DNA of 64,000 nucleotides. Source: Idiomarina sp. (GTDB lineage Bacteria; Pseudomonadota; Gammaproteobacteria; Enterobacterales; Alteromonadaceae). The notes under the pieces were generated by a model. It searched no databases and was not told the origin of the DNA. It worked only from the letters and a program-made list of their open reading frames with translations. Numbering within the stretch: the stretch's first letter is position 1; the number at the start of each line of letters is the position of its first letter. The translations under genes and the position numbers were made by a program. Positions 1 through 10,054 of the stretch are shown here, piece after piece. The DNA lies in the NCBI GenBank assembly GCA_020832105.1, contig JAFIFH010000064.1, forward strand, positions 1-64,000, read 5' to 3'.

Positions 1-1428
1 GGTGGGCTCGCGTCCGAGTTCCTGTACCAACTGCTTTTGCATGCGCATGAGCTTGTTGATGGTTTCGATCATGTGCACTGGAATACGGATGGTGCGTGCC
101 TGGTCGGCAATTGAACGGGTGATAGCCTGACGGATCCACCATGTCGCATAAGTTGAGAACTTATAACCACGGCGGTATTCGAACTTATCCACAGCCTTCA
201 TCAAACCGATGTTACCTTCCTGGATTAAATCAAGGAACTGTAAACCGCGGTTGGTGTATTTTTTCGCAATGGAGATAACCAAACGTAAGTTAGCTTCAAC
301 CATCTCTTTCTTCGCCCGGCGCGCTTTCGCTTCGCCAATCGACATACGACGGTTAATGTCTTTTACTTTGGTGATGGTCAGGCCGGTCTCTTCTTCAATC
401 GACACCAGCTTACCAATGCAGCGCTCAACTTCGTCACGCTGCTCTTGCAAACCGGCTGCCCAGTTCTTGCCAGAATCAGCTAACTTGTCGAACCAGGCCA
501 TGGAGTTTTCGTTGCCAGAGAAGTTCTGCACGAAGGTCCGCTTGGGTACCTGCGCGTGCTCAATGCTGAGCTTCATGATCAGGCGCTCTTGCACCCGCAC
601 ACGATTCATCATCTCACGCATGTCCGCAACCAGACGGTCAAATTGCTTAGGTACCAGGCGGAACTGCTTGAACAGCTCGCTTAATTGGTCAATTTCAACA
701 CGTGCGCGTTTGTCGTCACGGCCAAATTTGATAATGACTTCACGGGTGATGTCGTACTGGTCACGTAACGCTGAGAATTTCTCGCGGGCAAATTCAGGGT
801 CTATCCCGGTATCTGCAGCTTCTTCTTCTTCATCGTCATCGGTGTCGCTGTCTTCGTCCTTCAACTGATCTTTGGACAACTCTGAACCAACGTGCGTCGC
901 GCTCACTGGCGCTTCGTCCACTTCGTTCGGGTCGATAAAACCGGAGATAATCTCAGTCAGGCGGATGTCTTCAGCTTCGTACGCGTCCCACTGCTCTAGC
1001 AGGAAGTTAATCGCTTCAGGATATTCGGCCACCGAGCACTGCACCTGATTGATGCCTTCCTCGATACGCTTAGCGATTTTGATTTCGCCTTCGCGGGTCA
1101 GCAGCTCAACGGTGCCCATCTCACGCATGTACATGCGCACTGGGTCGGTGGTGCGGCCAATCTCACTTTCAACGGTTGCCAACGCTGCGGCCGCAGCCTC
1201 AGCTGCGTCCTCGTCAGCGTTGTCTTCACTCATCATCAAGTCATCGGCATCTGGGGCGTTTTCAAACACCTTAATACCCATGTCGTTAATCATGCGGATG
1301 ATGTCTTCGATCTGATCCGAATCAACGATATCTTGTGGTAAGTGGTCATTAACTTCCGCAAAGGTTAAGTAACCTTGCTCTTTACCTTTCGCTATCAGGA
1401 GTTTTAATTGCGACTGCCGAGTCTGCAT
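1..1428 (-). CDS. rpoD: RNA polymerase sigma factor RpoD (sigma-70), 3' end truncated by window edge
   Basis: Minus-strand translation from ATG at 1428 gives [54 protein letters not shown]...[23 protein letters not shown], the sigma-70 region 1.1/1.2. It follows dnaG as in the MMS operon. Absent from the ORF track because it has no stop in the window. Confidence 0.96.
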   Translation of the reverse strand, partial: MQTRQSQLKLLIAKGKEQGYLTFAEVNDHLPQDIVDSDQIEDIIRMINDMGIKVFENAPDADDLMMSEDNADEDAAEAAAAALATVESEIGRTTDPVRMYMREMGTVELLTREGEIKIAKRIEEGINQVQCSVAEYPEAINFLLEQWDAYEAEDIRLTEIISGFIDPNEVDEAPVSATHVGSELSKDQLKDEDSDTDDDEEEEAADTGIDPEFAREKFSALRDQYDITREVIIKFGRDDKRARVEIDQLSELFKQFRLVPKQFDRLVADMREMMNRVRVQERLIMKLSIEHAQVPKRTFVQNFSGNENSMAWFDKLADSGKNWAAGLQEQRDEVERCIGKLVSIEEETGLTITKVKDINRRMSIGEAKARRAKKEMVEANLRLVISIAKKYTNRGLQFLDLIQEGNIGLMKAVDKFEYRRGYKFSTYATWWIRQAITRSIADQARTIRIPVHMIETINKLMRMQKQLVQELGREPT

Positions 1429-1590
1429 ACAGACGATCACCTCAGAAAATGACTTTGGGAATACATGGAATGACCAAATAGTGTATCAAATAATACGCTT
1501 TCCGGCCAGTTTTAGTTTAACTTTTGCCCTAGGCTATTGTGCTTGAGCAAGTTGTATGAGTTTTCACTGAAGCGAGTAAATACATCGCTT

Positions 1591-3339
1591 CTAGCGCCTT
1601 TTAAGGAGCTTAAGCAAACGATCCATTTCGCTTAAATGGGTACGATCAAGCTGTGCAGGGTTCATTGATTGCAATTTTTGCAAGCGTTGCTCGAGATAAG
1701 AGTCAATTAAAAACAAAAATGTCTCCGCAAACTCTTTCTCAATATTTTCTTCGAGCACACCGTGCTGCCATAATGCGAGTCGGTTAAGGCTCTCGGCAAA
1801 TCGAGTGTCACGCCACTGCTCTAGCAGTTGCGCAGTGGTCAGGCTGTGGGTATGGCATTGCTGGTGCAGCGCCACGAATACCTTCGCACCTTCCATGCCA
1901 AGGTCCACGAGCTCTTCATGCACATCAACGGTTTTCCCTAAGTATGGGTATTGCACCAGCAAGCCCATAGCGCGCAGCATGGGGGTCATCTTCGGCCCCT
2001 GACTTTGGTCGCGCTTCACTGCAGTCTTCGCTGGTGCTGGCACCAGTTGCTGTAATTGGGAAGGATCTCGCCCCAGTATCTGGGCCAGGCGATTCATCAT
2101 CAGGTCACGGTAAAATTCGCTGGCGACCTGGCCTATCAGGGGCTTGGCTTTACCCACTAAAGTCGATTTGCCAGCATCAGAACTGATATCAATATTGTCC
2201 AGCAGGTGCTCAAAGAAGTAATCAGTGAGCGCTTTCGCCTGTTCTAGCTGGGCTTCAAAGCCAGCCTTGCCTTGCTCCTGTACCAACGAATCGGGGTCTT
2301 GTCCGTCCGGTAAAAATAAGAACCGCATGTCGACACCATCTTTTAACAACGGCAGCGCATTTTCCAGCGCACGCCAGGCGGCATCGCGACCGGCACGGTC
2401 GCCGTCGAAACAGCAAATCACCACTGGGGTGTGGCGGAAAAGCAACTGCAAGTGCTCGGTGGTAGCCGCGGTGCCTAGAGAGGCGACCGCATTGGTTACC
2501 CCGTGCTGGGCCAGTGCCACCACATCCATGTAGCCTTCCACCAGAACGACGCTGTCAATATGCTTGTGGGCTTGTTTAACCTGCCAGAACCCATAGAGTT
2601 CACGGCCTTTATGAAAAATCCGCGTCTCTGGGGAGTTTAAATACTTGGGCTCGCCTTTATCCAGCACCCGGCCCCCAAACCCCACGACCCGGCCGCGACG
2701 ATCACGGATTGGGAACATGATCCGATCACGGAAAAAGTCATAACGCCGACCCCGGTCATTTTCGGTGATCATCTTCAGCGCCAGCAACTGTGATTCTGCG
2801 TCACGGCCTTTGCCGAATTGTTTCATCACTGTGTCCCAGGCTTCCGGGGCATAACCGATGTCGAAGTCTTTCACCGTCTGGCCACTCAGCCCGCGGCCTT
2901 TTAAATAATCAATCACACGGGCTTTGTCTGGGTGAGAGCGTAATTGCGCTGCAAAAAACTTGGCGCAATCTTCCATTAACGCGTAATCATCTGCTTGTTG
3001 CTGCTTATCGACAGGTTTACCACCACGCCCGGCGGTCTGCTCGCGAATAACTTCCACACCCAGCATTGCGGCGAGCTCTTCCACCGCGTCAGGGAACTCT
3101 AAACCGTCGTACTCCATAAGGAAATCGAGGGCATTGCCGTGGGCACCACAACCAAAGCAGTGGTAAAACTGCTTGTCTGGGGCGACGGTAAATGAAGGGG
3201 ACTTTTCGTTATGGAAGGGGCAACAGGCCTGGTAGTTACGGCCAGCTTTTTTCAGCCGCACTCGCGAGTCCACGACTTCAACCACGTCTGCACGGGCAAT
3301 CAGATCCTGAATAAAGTCTTTGGGAATGAGTCCGGCCAT
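1591..3339 (-). CDS. dnaG: DNA primase
   Basis: 582-aa ORF with N-terminal zinc-binding CCPFHNEKSPSF...CFGCG and TOPRIM motif VVLVEGYMDVVAL. Confidence 0.98.
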   Translation of the reverse strand: MAGLIPKDFIQDLIARADVVEVVDSRVRLKKAGRNYQACCPFHNEKSPSFTVAPDKQFYHCFGCGAHGNALDFLMEYDGLEFPDAVEELAAMLGVEVIREQTAGRGGKPVDKQQQADDYALMEDCAKFFAAQLRSHPDKARVIDYLKGRGLSGQTVKDFDIGYAPEAWDTVMKQFGKGRDAESQLLALKMITENDRGRRYDFFRDRIMFPIRDRRGRVVGFGGRVLDKGEPKYLNSPETRIFHKGRELYGFWQVKQAHKHIDSVVLVEGYMDVVALAQHGVTNAVASLGTAATTEHLQLLFRHTPVVICCFDGDRAGRDAAWRALENALPLLKDGVDMRFLFLPDGQDPDSLVQEQGKAGFEAQLEQAKALTDYFFEHLLDNIDISSDAGKSTLVGKAKPLIGQVASEFYRDLMMNRLAQILGRDPSQLQQLVPAPAKTAVKRDQSQGPKMTPMLRAMGLLVQYPYLGKTVDVHEELVDLGMEGAKVFVALHQQCHTHSLTTAQLLEQWRDTRFAESLNRLALWQHGVLEENIEKEFAETFLFLIDSYLEQRLQKLQSMNPAQLDRTHLSEMDRLLKLLKRR

Positions 3340-3436
3340 GGCCTTACCTTTTGCGATTTAGCTTTGCGATTTAGCTTTGCGATGAAACATGTTATCCGGT
3401 TATGGGCGGTACCCACAACGCTTAACCATAACACAT

Positions 3437-3467
3437 AAAAAAACCGTGCATCGGAGCACGGTTTTTT
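3437..3467 (-). terminator. Rho-independent terminator between rpsU and dnaG
   Basis: Inverted repeat aaaaaaaccgtgc-atcgga-gcacggttttttg. It gives a GC stem followed by a U-tract on the minus strand, at the rpsU/dnaG junction. Confidence 0.85.
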
Positions 3468-3519
3468 GCCTGCCTGGCGGGCCTTTTCGGCGCCAGAACA
3501 GGACGCCGGAAAGAAAACC

Positions 3520-3735
3520 TTAGTACATGCGTACGCGGCGAGCATTCTCGCGCGACAGCTTTTTAGCATGACGCTTTACAGCTGCTGCTTTCTTACGCTT
3601 GCGCTCTGCAGTCGGCTTTTCGAAAAATTCGCGGCTACGAACTTCTGATAAAACACCTGCTTTTTCGCAAGAACGCTTGAAGCGACGCAATGCAACGTCA
3701 AACGGTTCGTTTTCTTTCACTTTAATTACTGGCAT
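3520..3735 (-). CDS. rpsU: 30S ribosomal protein S21
   Basis: 71-aa [57 protein letters not shown] gaggtgag upstream. Confidence 0.98.
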   Translation of the reverse strand: MPVIKVKENEPFDVALRRFKRSCEKAGVLSEVRSREFFEKPTAERKRKKAAAVKRHAKKLSRENARRVRMY

Positions 3736-3855
3736 TAAAATCTCACCTCAAGATACTTTGGCTGCTGGTTAATGTTTAACCACTACGAATAAATTTGGTG
3801 CTGAATTTTAAACAAATAAATCGGTGCTGTAAACCCCAAGATCTGAATTCGATCT

Positions 3856-4620
3856 CTACTCGCCTCTCAGCACCGCCTGCACGTGTTTCGAGCTAAGGAT
3901 TAATTGGCCTAGCGACTCCTGGTAATCACGGTTACGGCTATCGATGGCGAGACCGAACTGAACCAGGCCTTCACTGACCAACCGGCAGCTTTTCGCTTCA
4001 CCGATGACTTTCGCAATCTCTTCGCCGTTGTCATACAACGAGAGGTCAATTAATCGATCCATGAAAAGATCGCGGTCAAAGGGTAACTCAGCTTCGGTTT
4101 CAAATGCGATGCCCGTGCGAGACAAATCGGTCACCCGCCCAGACACACTGGTAAAACTCTCAGGCACACCCTCAGGTGCCGGCACTTCTTCAGCAAAACT
4201 TAAGGTTGCCTCGATATCAACCTGAATGCGGGGGACTTTGCGCAACGAGCGCTCTTCGAATTTATCTGGGGCTGACACGTAAAGCTGGCGAAACGGACGC
4301 GAGGACAAACCAATGTATCGAGTCGCCGCTGCGAAAACCTGACCTTCACGTAATACACCGCGCAGCACCACACCCGTGCAGTTCTGAAACCATTCCTGCA
4401 GTTCCAACCAGTTGTATTTCCTTGGCAGGTCAATAATAAGGTAATCACCCTCACGCTGACCAACCCACAAACCGCGAATGCGATGCTTGTGCGTGCCCAT
4501 GCGAATTTCAATATCTACCGAAATTGACTTCATCGCAGTGGCCAAACTAAACCCTGTCATCTTAGCCCCAAGCCTACCTATGTCTTCGCGTATTGTTCCT
4601 GCGTAAGCCCTAAGGATCAA
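3856..4620 (-). CDS. PilZ domain (c-di-GMP binding) protein, YcgR-like N-terminal region
   Basis: 254 aa with the PilZ signature RKVPRIQVDIEA (RxxxR) plus VTDLSRTGIAFETEAELPF (DxSxxG). Confidence 0.85.
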   Translation of the reverse strand: MILRAYAGTIREDIGRLGAKMTGFSLATAMKSISVDIEIRMGTHKHRIRGLWVGQREGDYLIIDLPRKYNWLELQEWFQNCTGVVLRGVLREGQVFAAATRYIGLSSRPFRQLYVSAPDKFEERSLRKVPRIQVDIEATLSFAEEVPAPEGVPESFTSVSGRVTDLSRTGIAFETEAELPFDRDLFMDRLIDLSLYDNGEEIAKVIGEAKSCRLVSEGLVQFGLAIDSRNRDYQESLGQLILSSKHVQAVLRGE

Positions 4621-5125
4621 GCTTCTTTATTTGGCAGCCACCATTCTTTGCACGAATCATGCCTGTATAGAGGTCAATGGCGGGCGTGTAATCGCAAGGC
4701 AAATAAGCGGAGAGGGACAGCCGCACGTCAAAGGCTGGTAGGTCCGAACGTGTTAGTGGCCGCCCCTCTCACACCAACGTTCGTTGCAAAGGTCACGCCA
4801 GCAAATTTATTTATGACGTTCGCCATGTTGCTGTCACGCCCTTCTCTGAGACGAGCTTTAAAAATAACACTGTTAAAGAAAGTGACCACTCACATACATA
4901 ATTCCAACAAGTGCTATGAAAGTTGTTTTTACGTTCCAAAATCGCCCAAGCACGCGTTAATCAACGTTAAAAGGCGTTAATCAACTTAAAAGTTGTCATT
5001 AAATTTTGATAGACTAAGCAAAAATAATAAACAAAATGCTAATAACCATTATTTAGCATGCCAAACGATATAGTTCTTACTGAACCATCTTTTATATCGC
5101 AGCATATCAATACGAAGGGAATGTC

Positions 5126-5209
5126 ATGAACGCCGAGCAAATAATAACAAGTACCGCTCCAGGCTCTGATCAGTATTTGCTCATGGGGAACCATACACAT
5201 GAGTCATGA
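5126..5209 (+). CDS. Putative 27-aa leader ORF overlapping the kinase start
   Basis: ATG with SD gaaggga 5 nt upstream encodes MNAEQIITSTAPGSDQYLLMGNHTHES*. It overlaps the kinase ATG (5199) by 11 nt in another frame. Not in the ORF track because of its size. Confidence 0.4.
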   Translation: MNAEQIITSTAPGSDQYLLMGNHTHES

Positions 5210-8200
5210 GCCGCCATTTAGTGATTACGATGATGAACCGACCATGGTCCCTGGTGAGCCTCAGTCGGCTTCAGCGCAGCACAAATTTCCCTATCCGATA
5301 AGCCCGCGCTACCGCTGTCTGGGGCTACTGGGCCAGGGCTCATCAGGCGCGGTTTACAAAGCGTTCGACAGCCAATTGTTACGCGAAGTTGCGATTAAAT
5401 TTATTCATCGCCATGAGCATGAGGAACGCGCACGACTGCTCAATGAAGCACGCGTGCTGGCTCAGCTTGAGCACCCGAATATTTGCAAAGTATTCGAGGT
5501 CGCTGAAGAAGGTCAGGCGGTTTACCTGGTGATGTCTTATGTGAATGGGCCGCACCTGAACCAATGGCGCGAACAGTTCTCGCAAAATCAGTTGATCAGC
5601 ATGATCGCTGATGTCGCCGGGGCGTTACACACGGCTCATCAGAAAGGTATCGTCCACTGTGATATTAAGCCTTCTAATATCGTGCTTCGTCAAAGCAGCA
5701 AGGCGGTTCAGGCTGTGCTGGTGGACTTTGGGATTGCCCATGCCACTCGTAGCAGTGCTTCTATCACCGGTGCCGGCACCGAGCATTACATGGCCCCTGA
5801 GCGTATTAGCCAGCAAGCAGGCAGCGCCCAGGCACTTGCACCAGCCATTGATATCTATGCCCTTGGTGCGACCCTGCGCTTTGTCCTTACCGGCTCGCAC
5901 GCTGGCTCGCTAAAAACCCTGAATGATGACTTAAAGCGTATTATCGAACACTGCCTGGCTGACAAAGCAAATGAACGCTATGCAGACGCCGAGACCCTGC
6001 AGCAGGACCTGATCGCGTATCTTAATCACCGCCCTATCTCATTACGCCACTCTCCAATATATAAAACCAAGCGTTTATGGCAGCGTAGCCGTTGGTTCCG
6101 TGGAACCTCGTCGGCTGCACTTGCGTTGGCGGTTATCGCCATTATTGGGGTCAACTTCTATCAGAACACCATGAGCCAACGCCAGCTTGAACAGCTCAAC
6201 ATCAGTGAACAGGTGGTCCAGCGCGAGTATCAAATTGAATCCATTTACCGCTCTCCCCGCCATCCGGTTCACCACGAACTGGAGCAGCTTGGAAGTGACG
6301 CAGAGCGCTGGTACCTGCAGGCTGACGAGCATGCTGAGTGGCTTGCTGCCGCCCATTATGCCGCGGCAGGTCGGTTATTTTACCAGTTATATGATAACCA
6401 GCGTGCCTTCACCAGCTTACAACGGGCCTGGGACTTAAATGATCGTTCAGACCGCACGGCAACTACCTTCGCGCTGACCTTAAACCGTTACTACTTCGAT
6501 GCCAGGCGCCAGGCTCGAGCGCTACCATCGGCGGAGGCTCGGCAAGCGGCAAATCAGCAAGCCTATGAAACCTACGCACTGCGAGCATTACAGGTGCTCG
6601 AACAGGTAGAGCTCGTCCAGTTACCCCGTGATTATGTGCAAGCCATGCGTTTGTACTTTGCCAATCAACCCTTACAAGCCCTAAGCCTGCTTCAACGGGG
6701 TAATTTTCCTCATTGGTTTTATCAACGTTATGAGCTGATGTTGGAAATTAGCGATGAACTAACTCAAGACATATTAGATGAGTATACAGAGGGGGATTAT
6801 TTAGCCCTGATTGCAATTCATGAACATGCATTTAACGAGTTAGTCAACCGAGTGCCGTCCTACCTGCCGGCTTATGTATTGCGCGCAAATACATTATTTA
6901 GCCTGCAAACCAGTCGGGAGAACGAGCATGATCAGTACGATGACAGTGCCAATAGCTGGTTAGGCTCACTTCCTGAGTTGCTAAGCGCAATGGCCGAGGT
7001 TGACAATACGCATCCTGATTATCTGGCCACATCGGCACGCTACGACACGTTACTAAGCTTTCGTTCGCACCTGACGGACAATGACTCTGCCTTTCATTTG
7101 AGCCGCGGTACACGGTTTTTCGAGCAAAGCTTACGACACAGCGCTGCACGTAACTGGCCTTCAGCGCGCACCACCGGAATTATTCGTGGCGCCCTGAATC
7201 ATTATCAGCATTATATCAACCACCGTAACAACCAAAGTGAGTCATCCGCGAATCTGCTCGCTCGTTATCAGGTTATCCTCGATACGTTGCCTGAGGTTTA
7301 CCGTGGCAGTGATTATTATATGAGCCTCGGCAATGCGTATCGTAGCCAGGCTCGGTTTGCCAGCACCTACGCAGAGCGTGATCTTCAGTTTAGCCTCGCG
7401 GATCAAGCCTATGCAGACGCGCTGCAACGTGCCCCCGACTCTCTTGGTTTGCAGGCAAACTATGCGGCAATGCTGAATACCTGGTCGGGCGGACTGCCAC
7501 TTGAAAAAGCGATGGAAGTACGTGGCCGCGCCATCGATTTGATAACTCCGGTAGTGCAACGTATGCCAGACAACATTGCGGTTCAATATAACTATGGCTC
7601 GTTACACAAAGAGCAGGCGATTGACTTAGGGCAGGCAGGTGATGAACAGACCGCTGCAGAGTTGCTTGAAATAGCCGACGCCGCCTATGCCAAAACCGTT
7701 GAGCTGGCCCCGCAACTTGACATTGCGCGCCAGCGTTGGTCTGACATATATCTATATTTTAACGACTATTTGACGCATCCATTAAGTGATGAAGCACGTG
7801 AAGGCAAAGTGCTGGAGATTCTAAGCCTCGATACCCACAGCATGGAGCGTTCACCCATGTCATTTGTACGCGAGGTCGTCTTATTGTTGCAGCGCTATGA
7901 AGCGACTGGCGAGCCACAGAAACTGGCAGAATTAGAAGACGCTATATTAGCGAATATGATTGACTCCAGTGGGCTCGTTTATTCCGCTGATATCGCACGT
8001 ACTCTGGTCTATATGAGCGTATATACCGACGAAAATGAAAAATCCCAGCACTGGCGTGAACTGGCACAAAAGTTTTTTGCTAAAGCGGGTGCGGCGGAAC
8101 ATACATTGTTTGAGGTAAATGATAACGCCAGCATTCTAATGGCCAAATTCGCTGACGTGCTTGGCACACAAAGCGAAACAGACCAACAAGTTGCGCTGGA

Positions 8201-8351
8201 GCGGCTAAAATCAGCTTGCGAGATCTCTCATCAGATGTATGAACAGGGTTACCTTAAGTACATCTTTTTAGAAGATACCGCCCAGGCATGGCGAACGATA
8301 GAGCAACATACCGGGGTAGCGTGCGCCCCGGATACGCTCACTGATATTTAA
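5199..8351 (+). CDS. Serine/threonine protein kinase with C-terminal TPR-like region and one central TM helix
   Basis: 1050 aa with Gly-rich loop LGQGSSGAVYKA, VAIK lysine, HCDIKPSN catalytic loop, VDFGIA and APE motif (MAPERI). Then TM-like segment SSAALALAVIAIIGVNFY and a long helical repeat region. Confidence 0.92.
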   Translation: MSHEPPFSDYDDEPTMVPGEPQSASAQHKFPYPISPRYRCLGLLGQGSSGAVYKAFDSQLLREVAIKFIHRHEHEERARLLNEARVLAQLEHPNICKVFEVAEEGQAVYLVMSYVNGPHLNQWREQFSQNQLISMIADVAGALHTAHQKGIVHCDIKPSNIVLRQSSKAVQAVLVDFGIAHATRSSASITGAGTEHYMAPERISQQAGSAQALAPAIDIYALGATLRFVLTGSHAGSLKTLNDDLKRIIEHCLADKANERYADAETLQQDLIAYLNHRPISLRHSPIYKTKRLWQRSRWFRGTSSAALALAVIAIIGVNFYQNTMSQRQLEQLNISEQVVQREYQIESIYRSPRHPVHHELEQLGSDAERWYLQADEHAEWLAAAHYAAAGRLFYQLYDNQRAFTSLQRAWDLNDRSDRTATTFALTLNRYYFDARRQARALPSAEARQAANQQAYETYALRALQVLEQVELVQLPRDYVQAMRLYFANQPLQALSLLQRGNFPHWFYQRYELMLEISDELTQDILDEYTEGDYLALIAIHEHAFNELVNRVPSYLPAYVLRANTLFSLQTSRENEHDQYDDSANSWLGSLPELLSAMAEVDNTHPDYLATSARYDTLLSFRSHLTDNDSAFHLSRGTRFFEQSLRHSAARNWPSARTTGIIRGALNHYQHYINHRNNQSESSANLLARYQVILDTLPEVYRGSDYYMSLGNAYRSQARFASTYAERDLQFSLADQAYADALQRAPDSLGLQANYAAMLNTWSGGLPLEKAMEVRGRAIDLITPVVQRMPDNIAVQYNYGSLHKEQAIDLGQAGDEQTAAELLEIADAAYAKTVELAPQLDIARQRWSDIYLYFNDYLTHPLSDEAREGKVLEILSLDTHSMERSPMSFVREVVLLLQRYEATGEPQKLAELEDAILANMIDSSGLVYSADIARTLVYMSVYTDENEKSQHWRELAQKFFAKAGAAEHTLFEVNDNASILMAKFADVLGTQSETDQQVALERLKSACEISHQMYEQGYLKYIFLEDTAQAWRTIEQHTGVACAPDTLTDI

Positions 8352-8659
8352 AACCGGCCGTCAATTTTGATGACACCTTCGCCTGAGATGGTGTCATCTG
8401 CCTGGCCATCTACAACCTCATGCACGGTAAACGGGTGTTCACCTGCGTTGCCCAGCTTGCTGACCTCAAATACGATGGCTTCGTCGTGGGTGACACGAAA
8501 AGCATCTGCTGTGTCAAACCGAACCTCAGCCTCCAGGTTAGTAAAGTTCTCAAAGCGAACCCGCCCCTTGCTTGACGACACCACGTTTCCGTCAGGAAAC
8601 GAACAGGTCAGGTTATCGCCGATGGTGACTCGTACCAGTACTGACTTCGCTTCGCTCAT
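8348..8659 (-). CDS. Hypothetical 103-aa protein, predicted beta-rich
   Basis: Start moved to ATG 8659 (MSEAKSVLVRVTIGDNLTCSFPDG...) because SD ggagag lies just upstream. No family recognised. Confidence 0.65.
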   Translation of the reverse strand: MSEAKSVLVRVTIGDNLTCSFPDGNVVSSSKGRVRFENFTNLEAEVRFDTADAFRVTHDEAIVFEVSKLGNAGEHPFTVHEVVDGQADDTISGEGVIKIDGRF

Positions 8660-8799
8660 AATCTCTCCTAAGCTACTGAAAAAAAGCATCTTTAAAACAG
8701 GTTAAAGATAGCTACTACCCATTAAAAATAGCACAGCACTGGAATTCTGCTGTGTGCCGCCCATGTTATCTGGATTTTGTGTATAATCGCGCCAGATAA

Positions 8800-9942
<1,143 letters not shown>

Positions 9943-9961
9943 TACCGCGAATTGACAGCTA

Positions 9962-10008
9962 CAAACGTAAGAAGCCTCGATATTTTAACCTCGAGGCTTC
10001 TTCGTTTG
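9962..10008. terminator. Bidirectional terminator-like hairpin between convergent tgt and queA
   Basis: Long inverted repeat caaacgtaagaagcctcga...tcgaggcttcttcgtttg between convergent gene ends. Confidence 0.75.
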
Positions 10009-10054
10009 CAGAACCTGATCACGCTGAAGCTCAGGCAAAACCGCGTCGAGCAGG

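Noticed and set aside
209-1315. Plus-strand ORFs 209-868 and 1049-1315
   Set aside because: Antisense to rpoD, with low-complexity Ser/Arg-rich translations typical of reverse-frame artefacts.
4648-4980. 110-aa plus-strand ORF in the PilZ-kinase intergenic region
   Set aside because: No SD, no recognisable domain, atypical composition, and it runs through the direct repeat; probably not coding.
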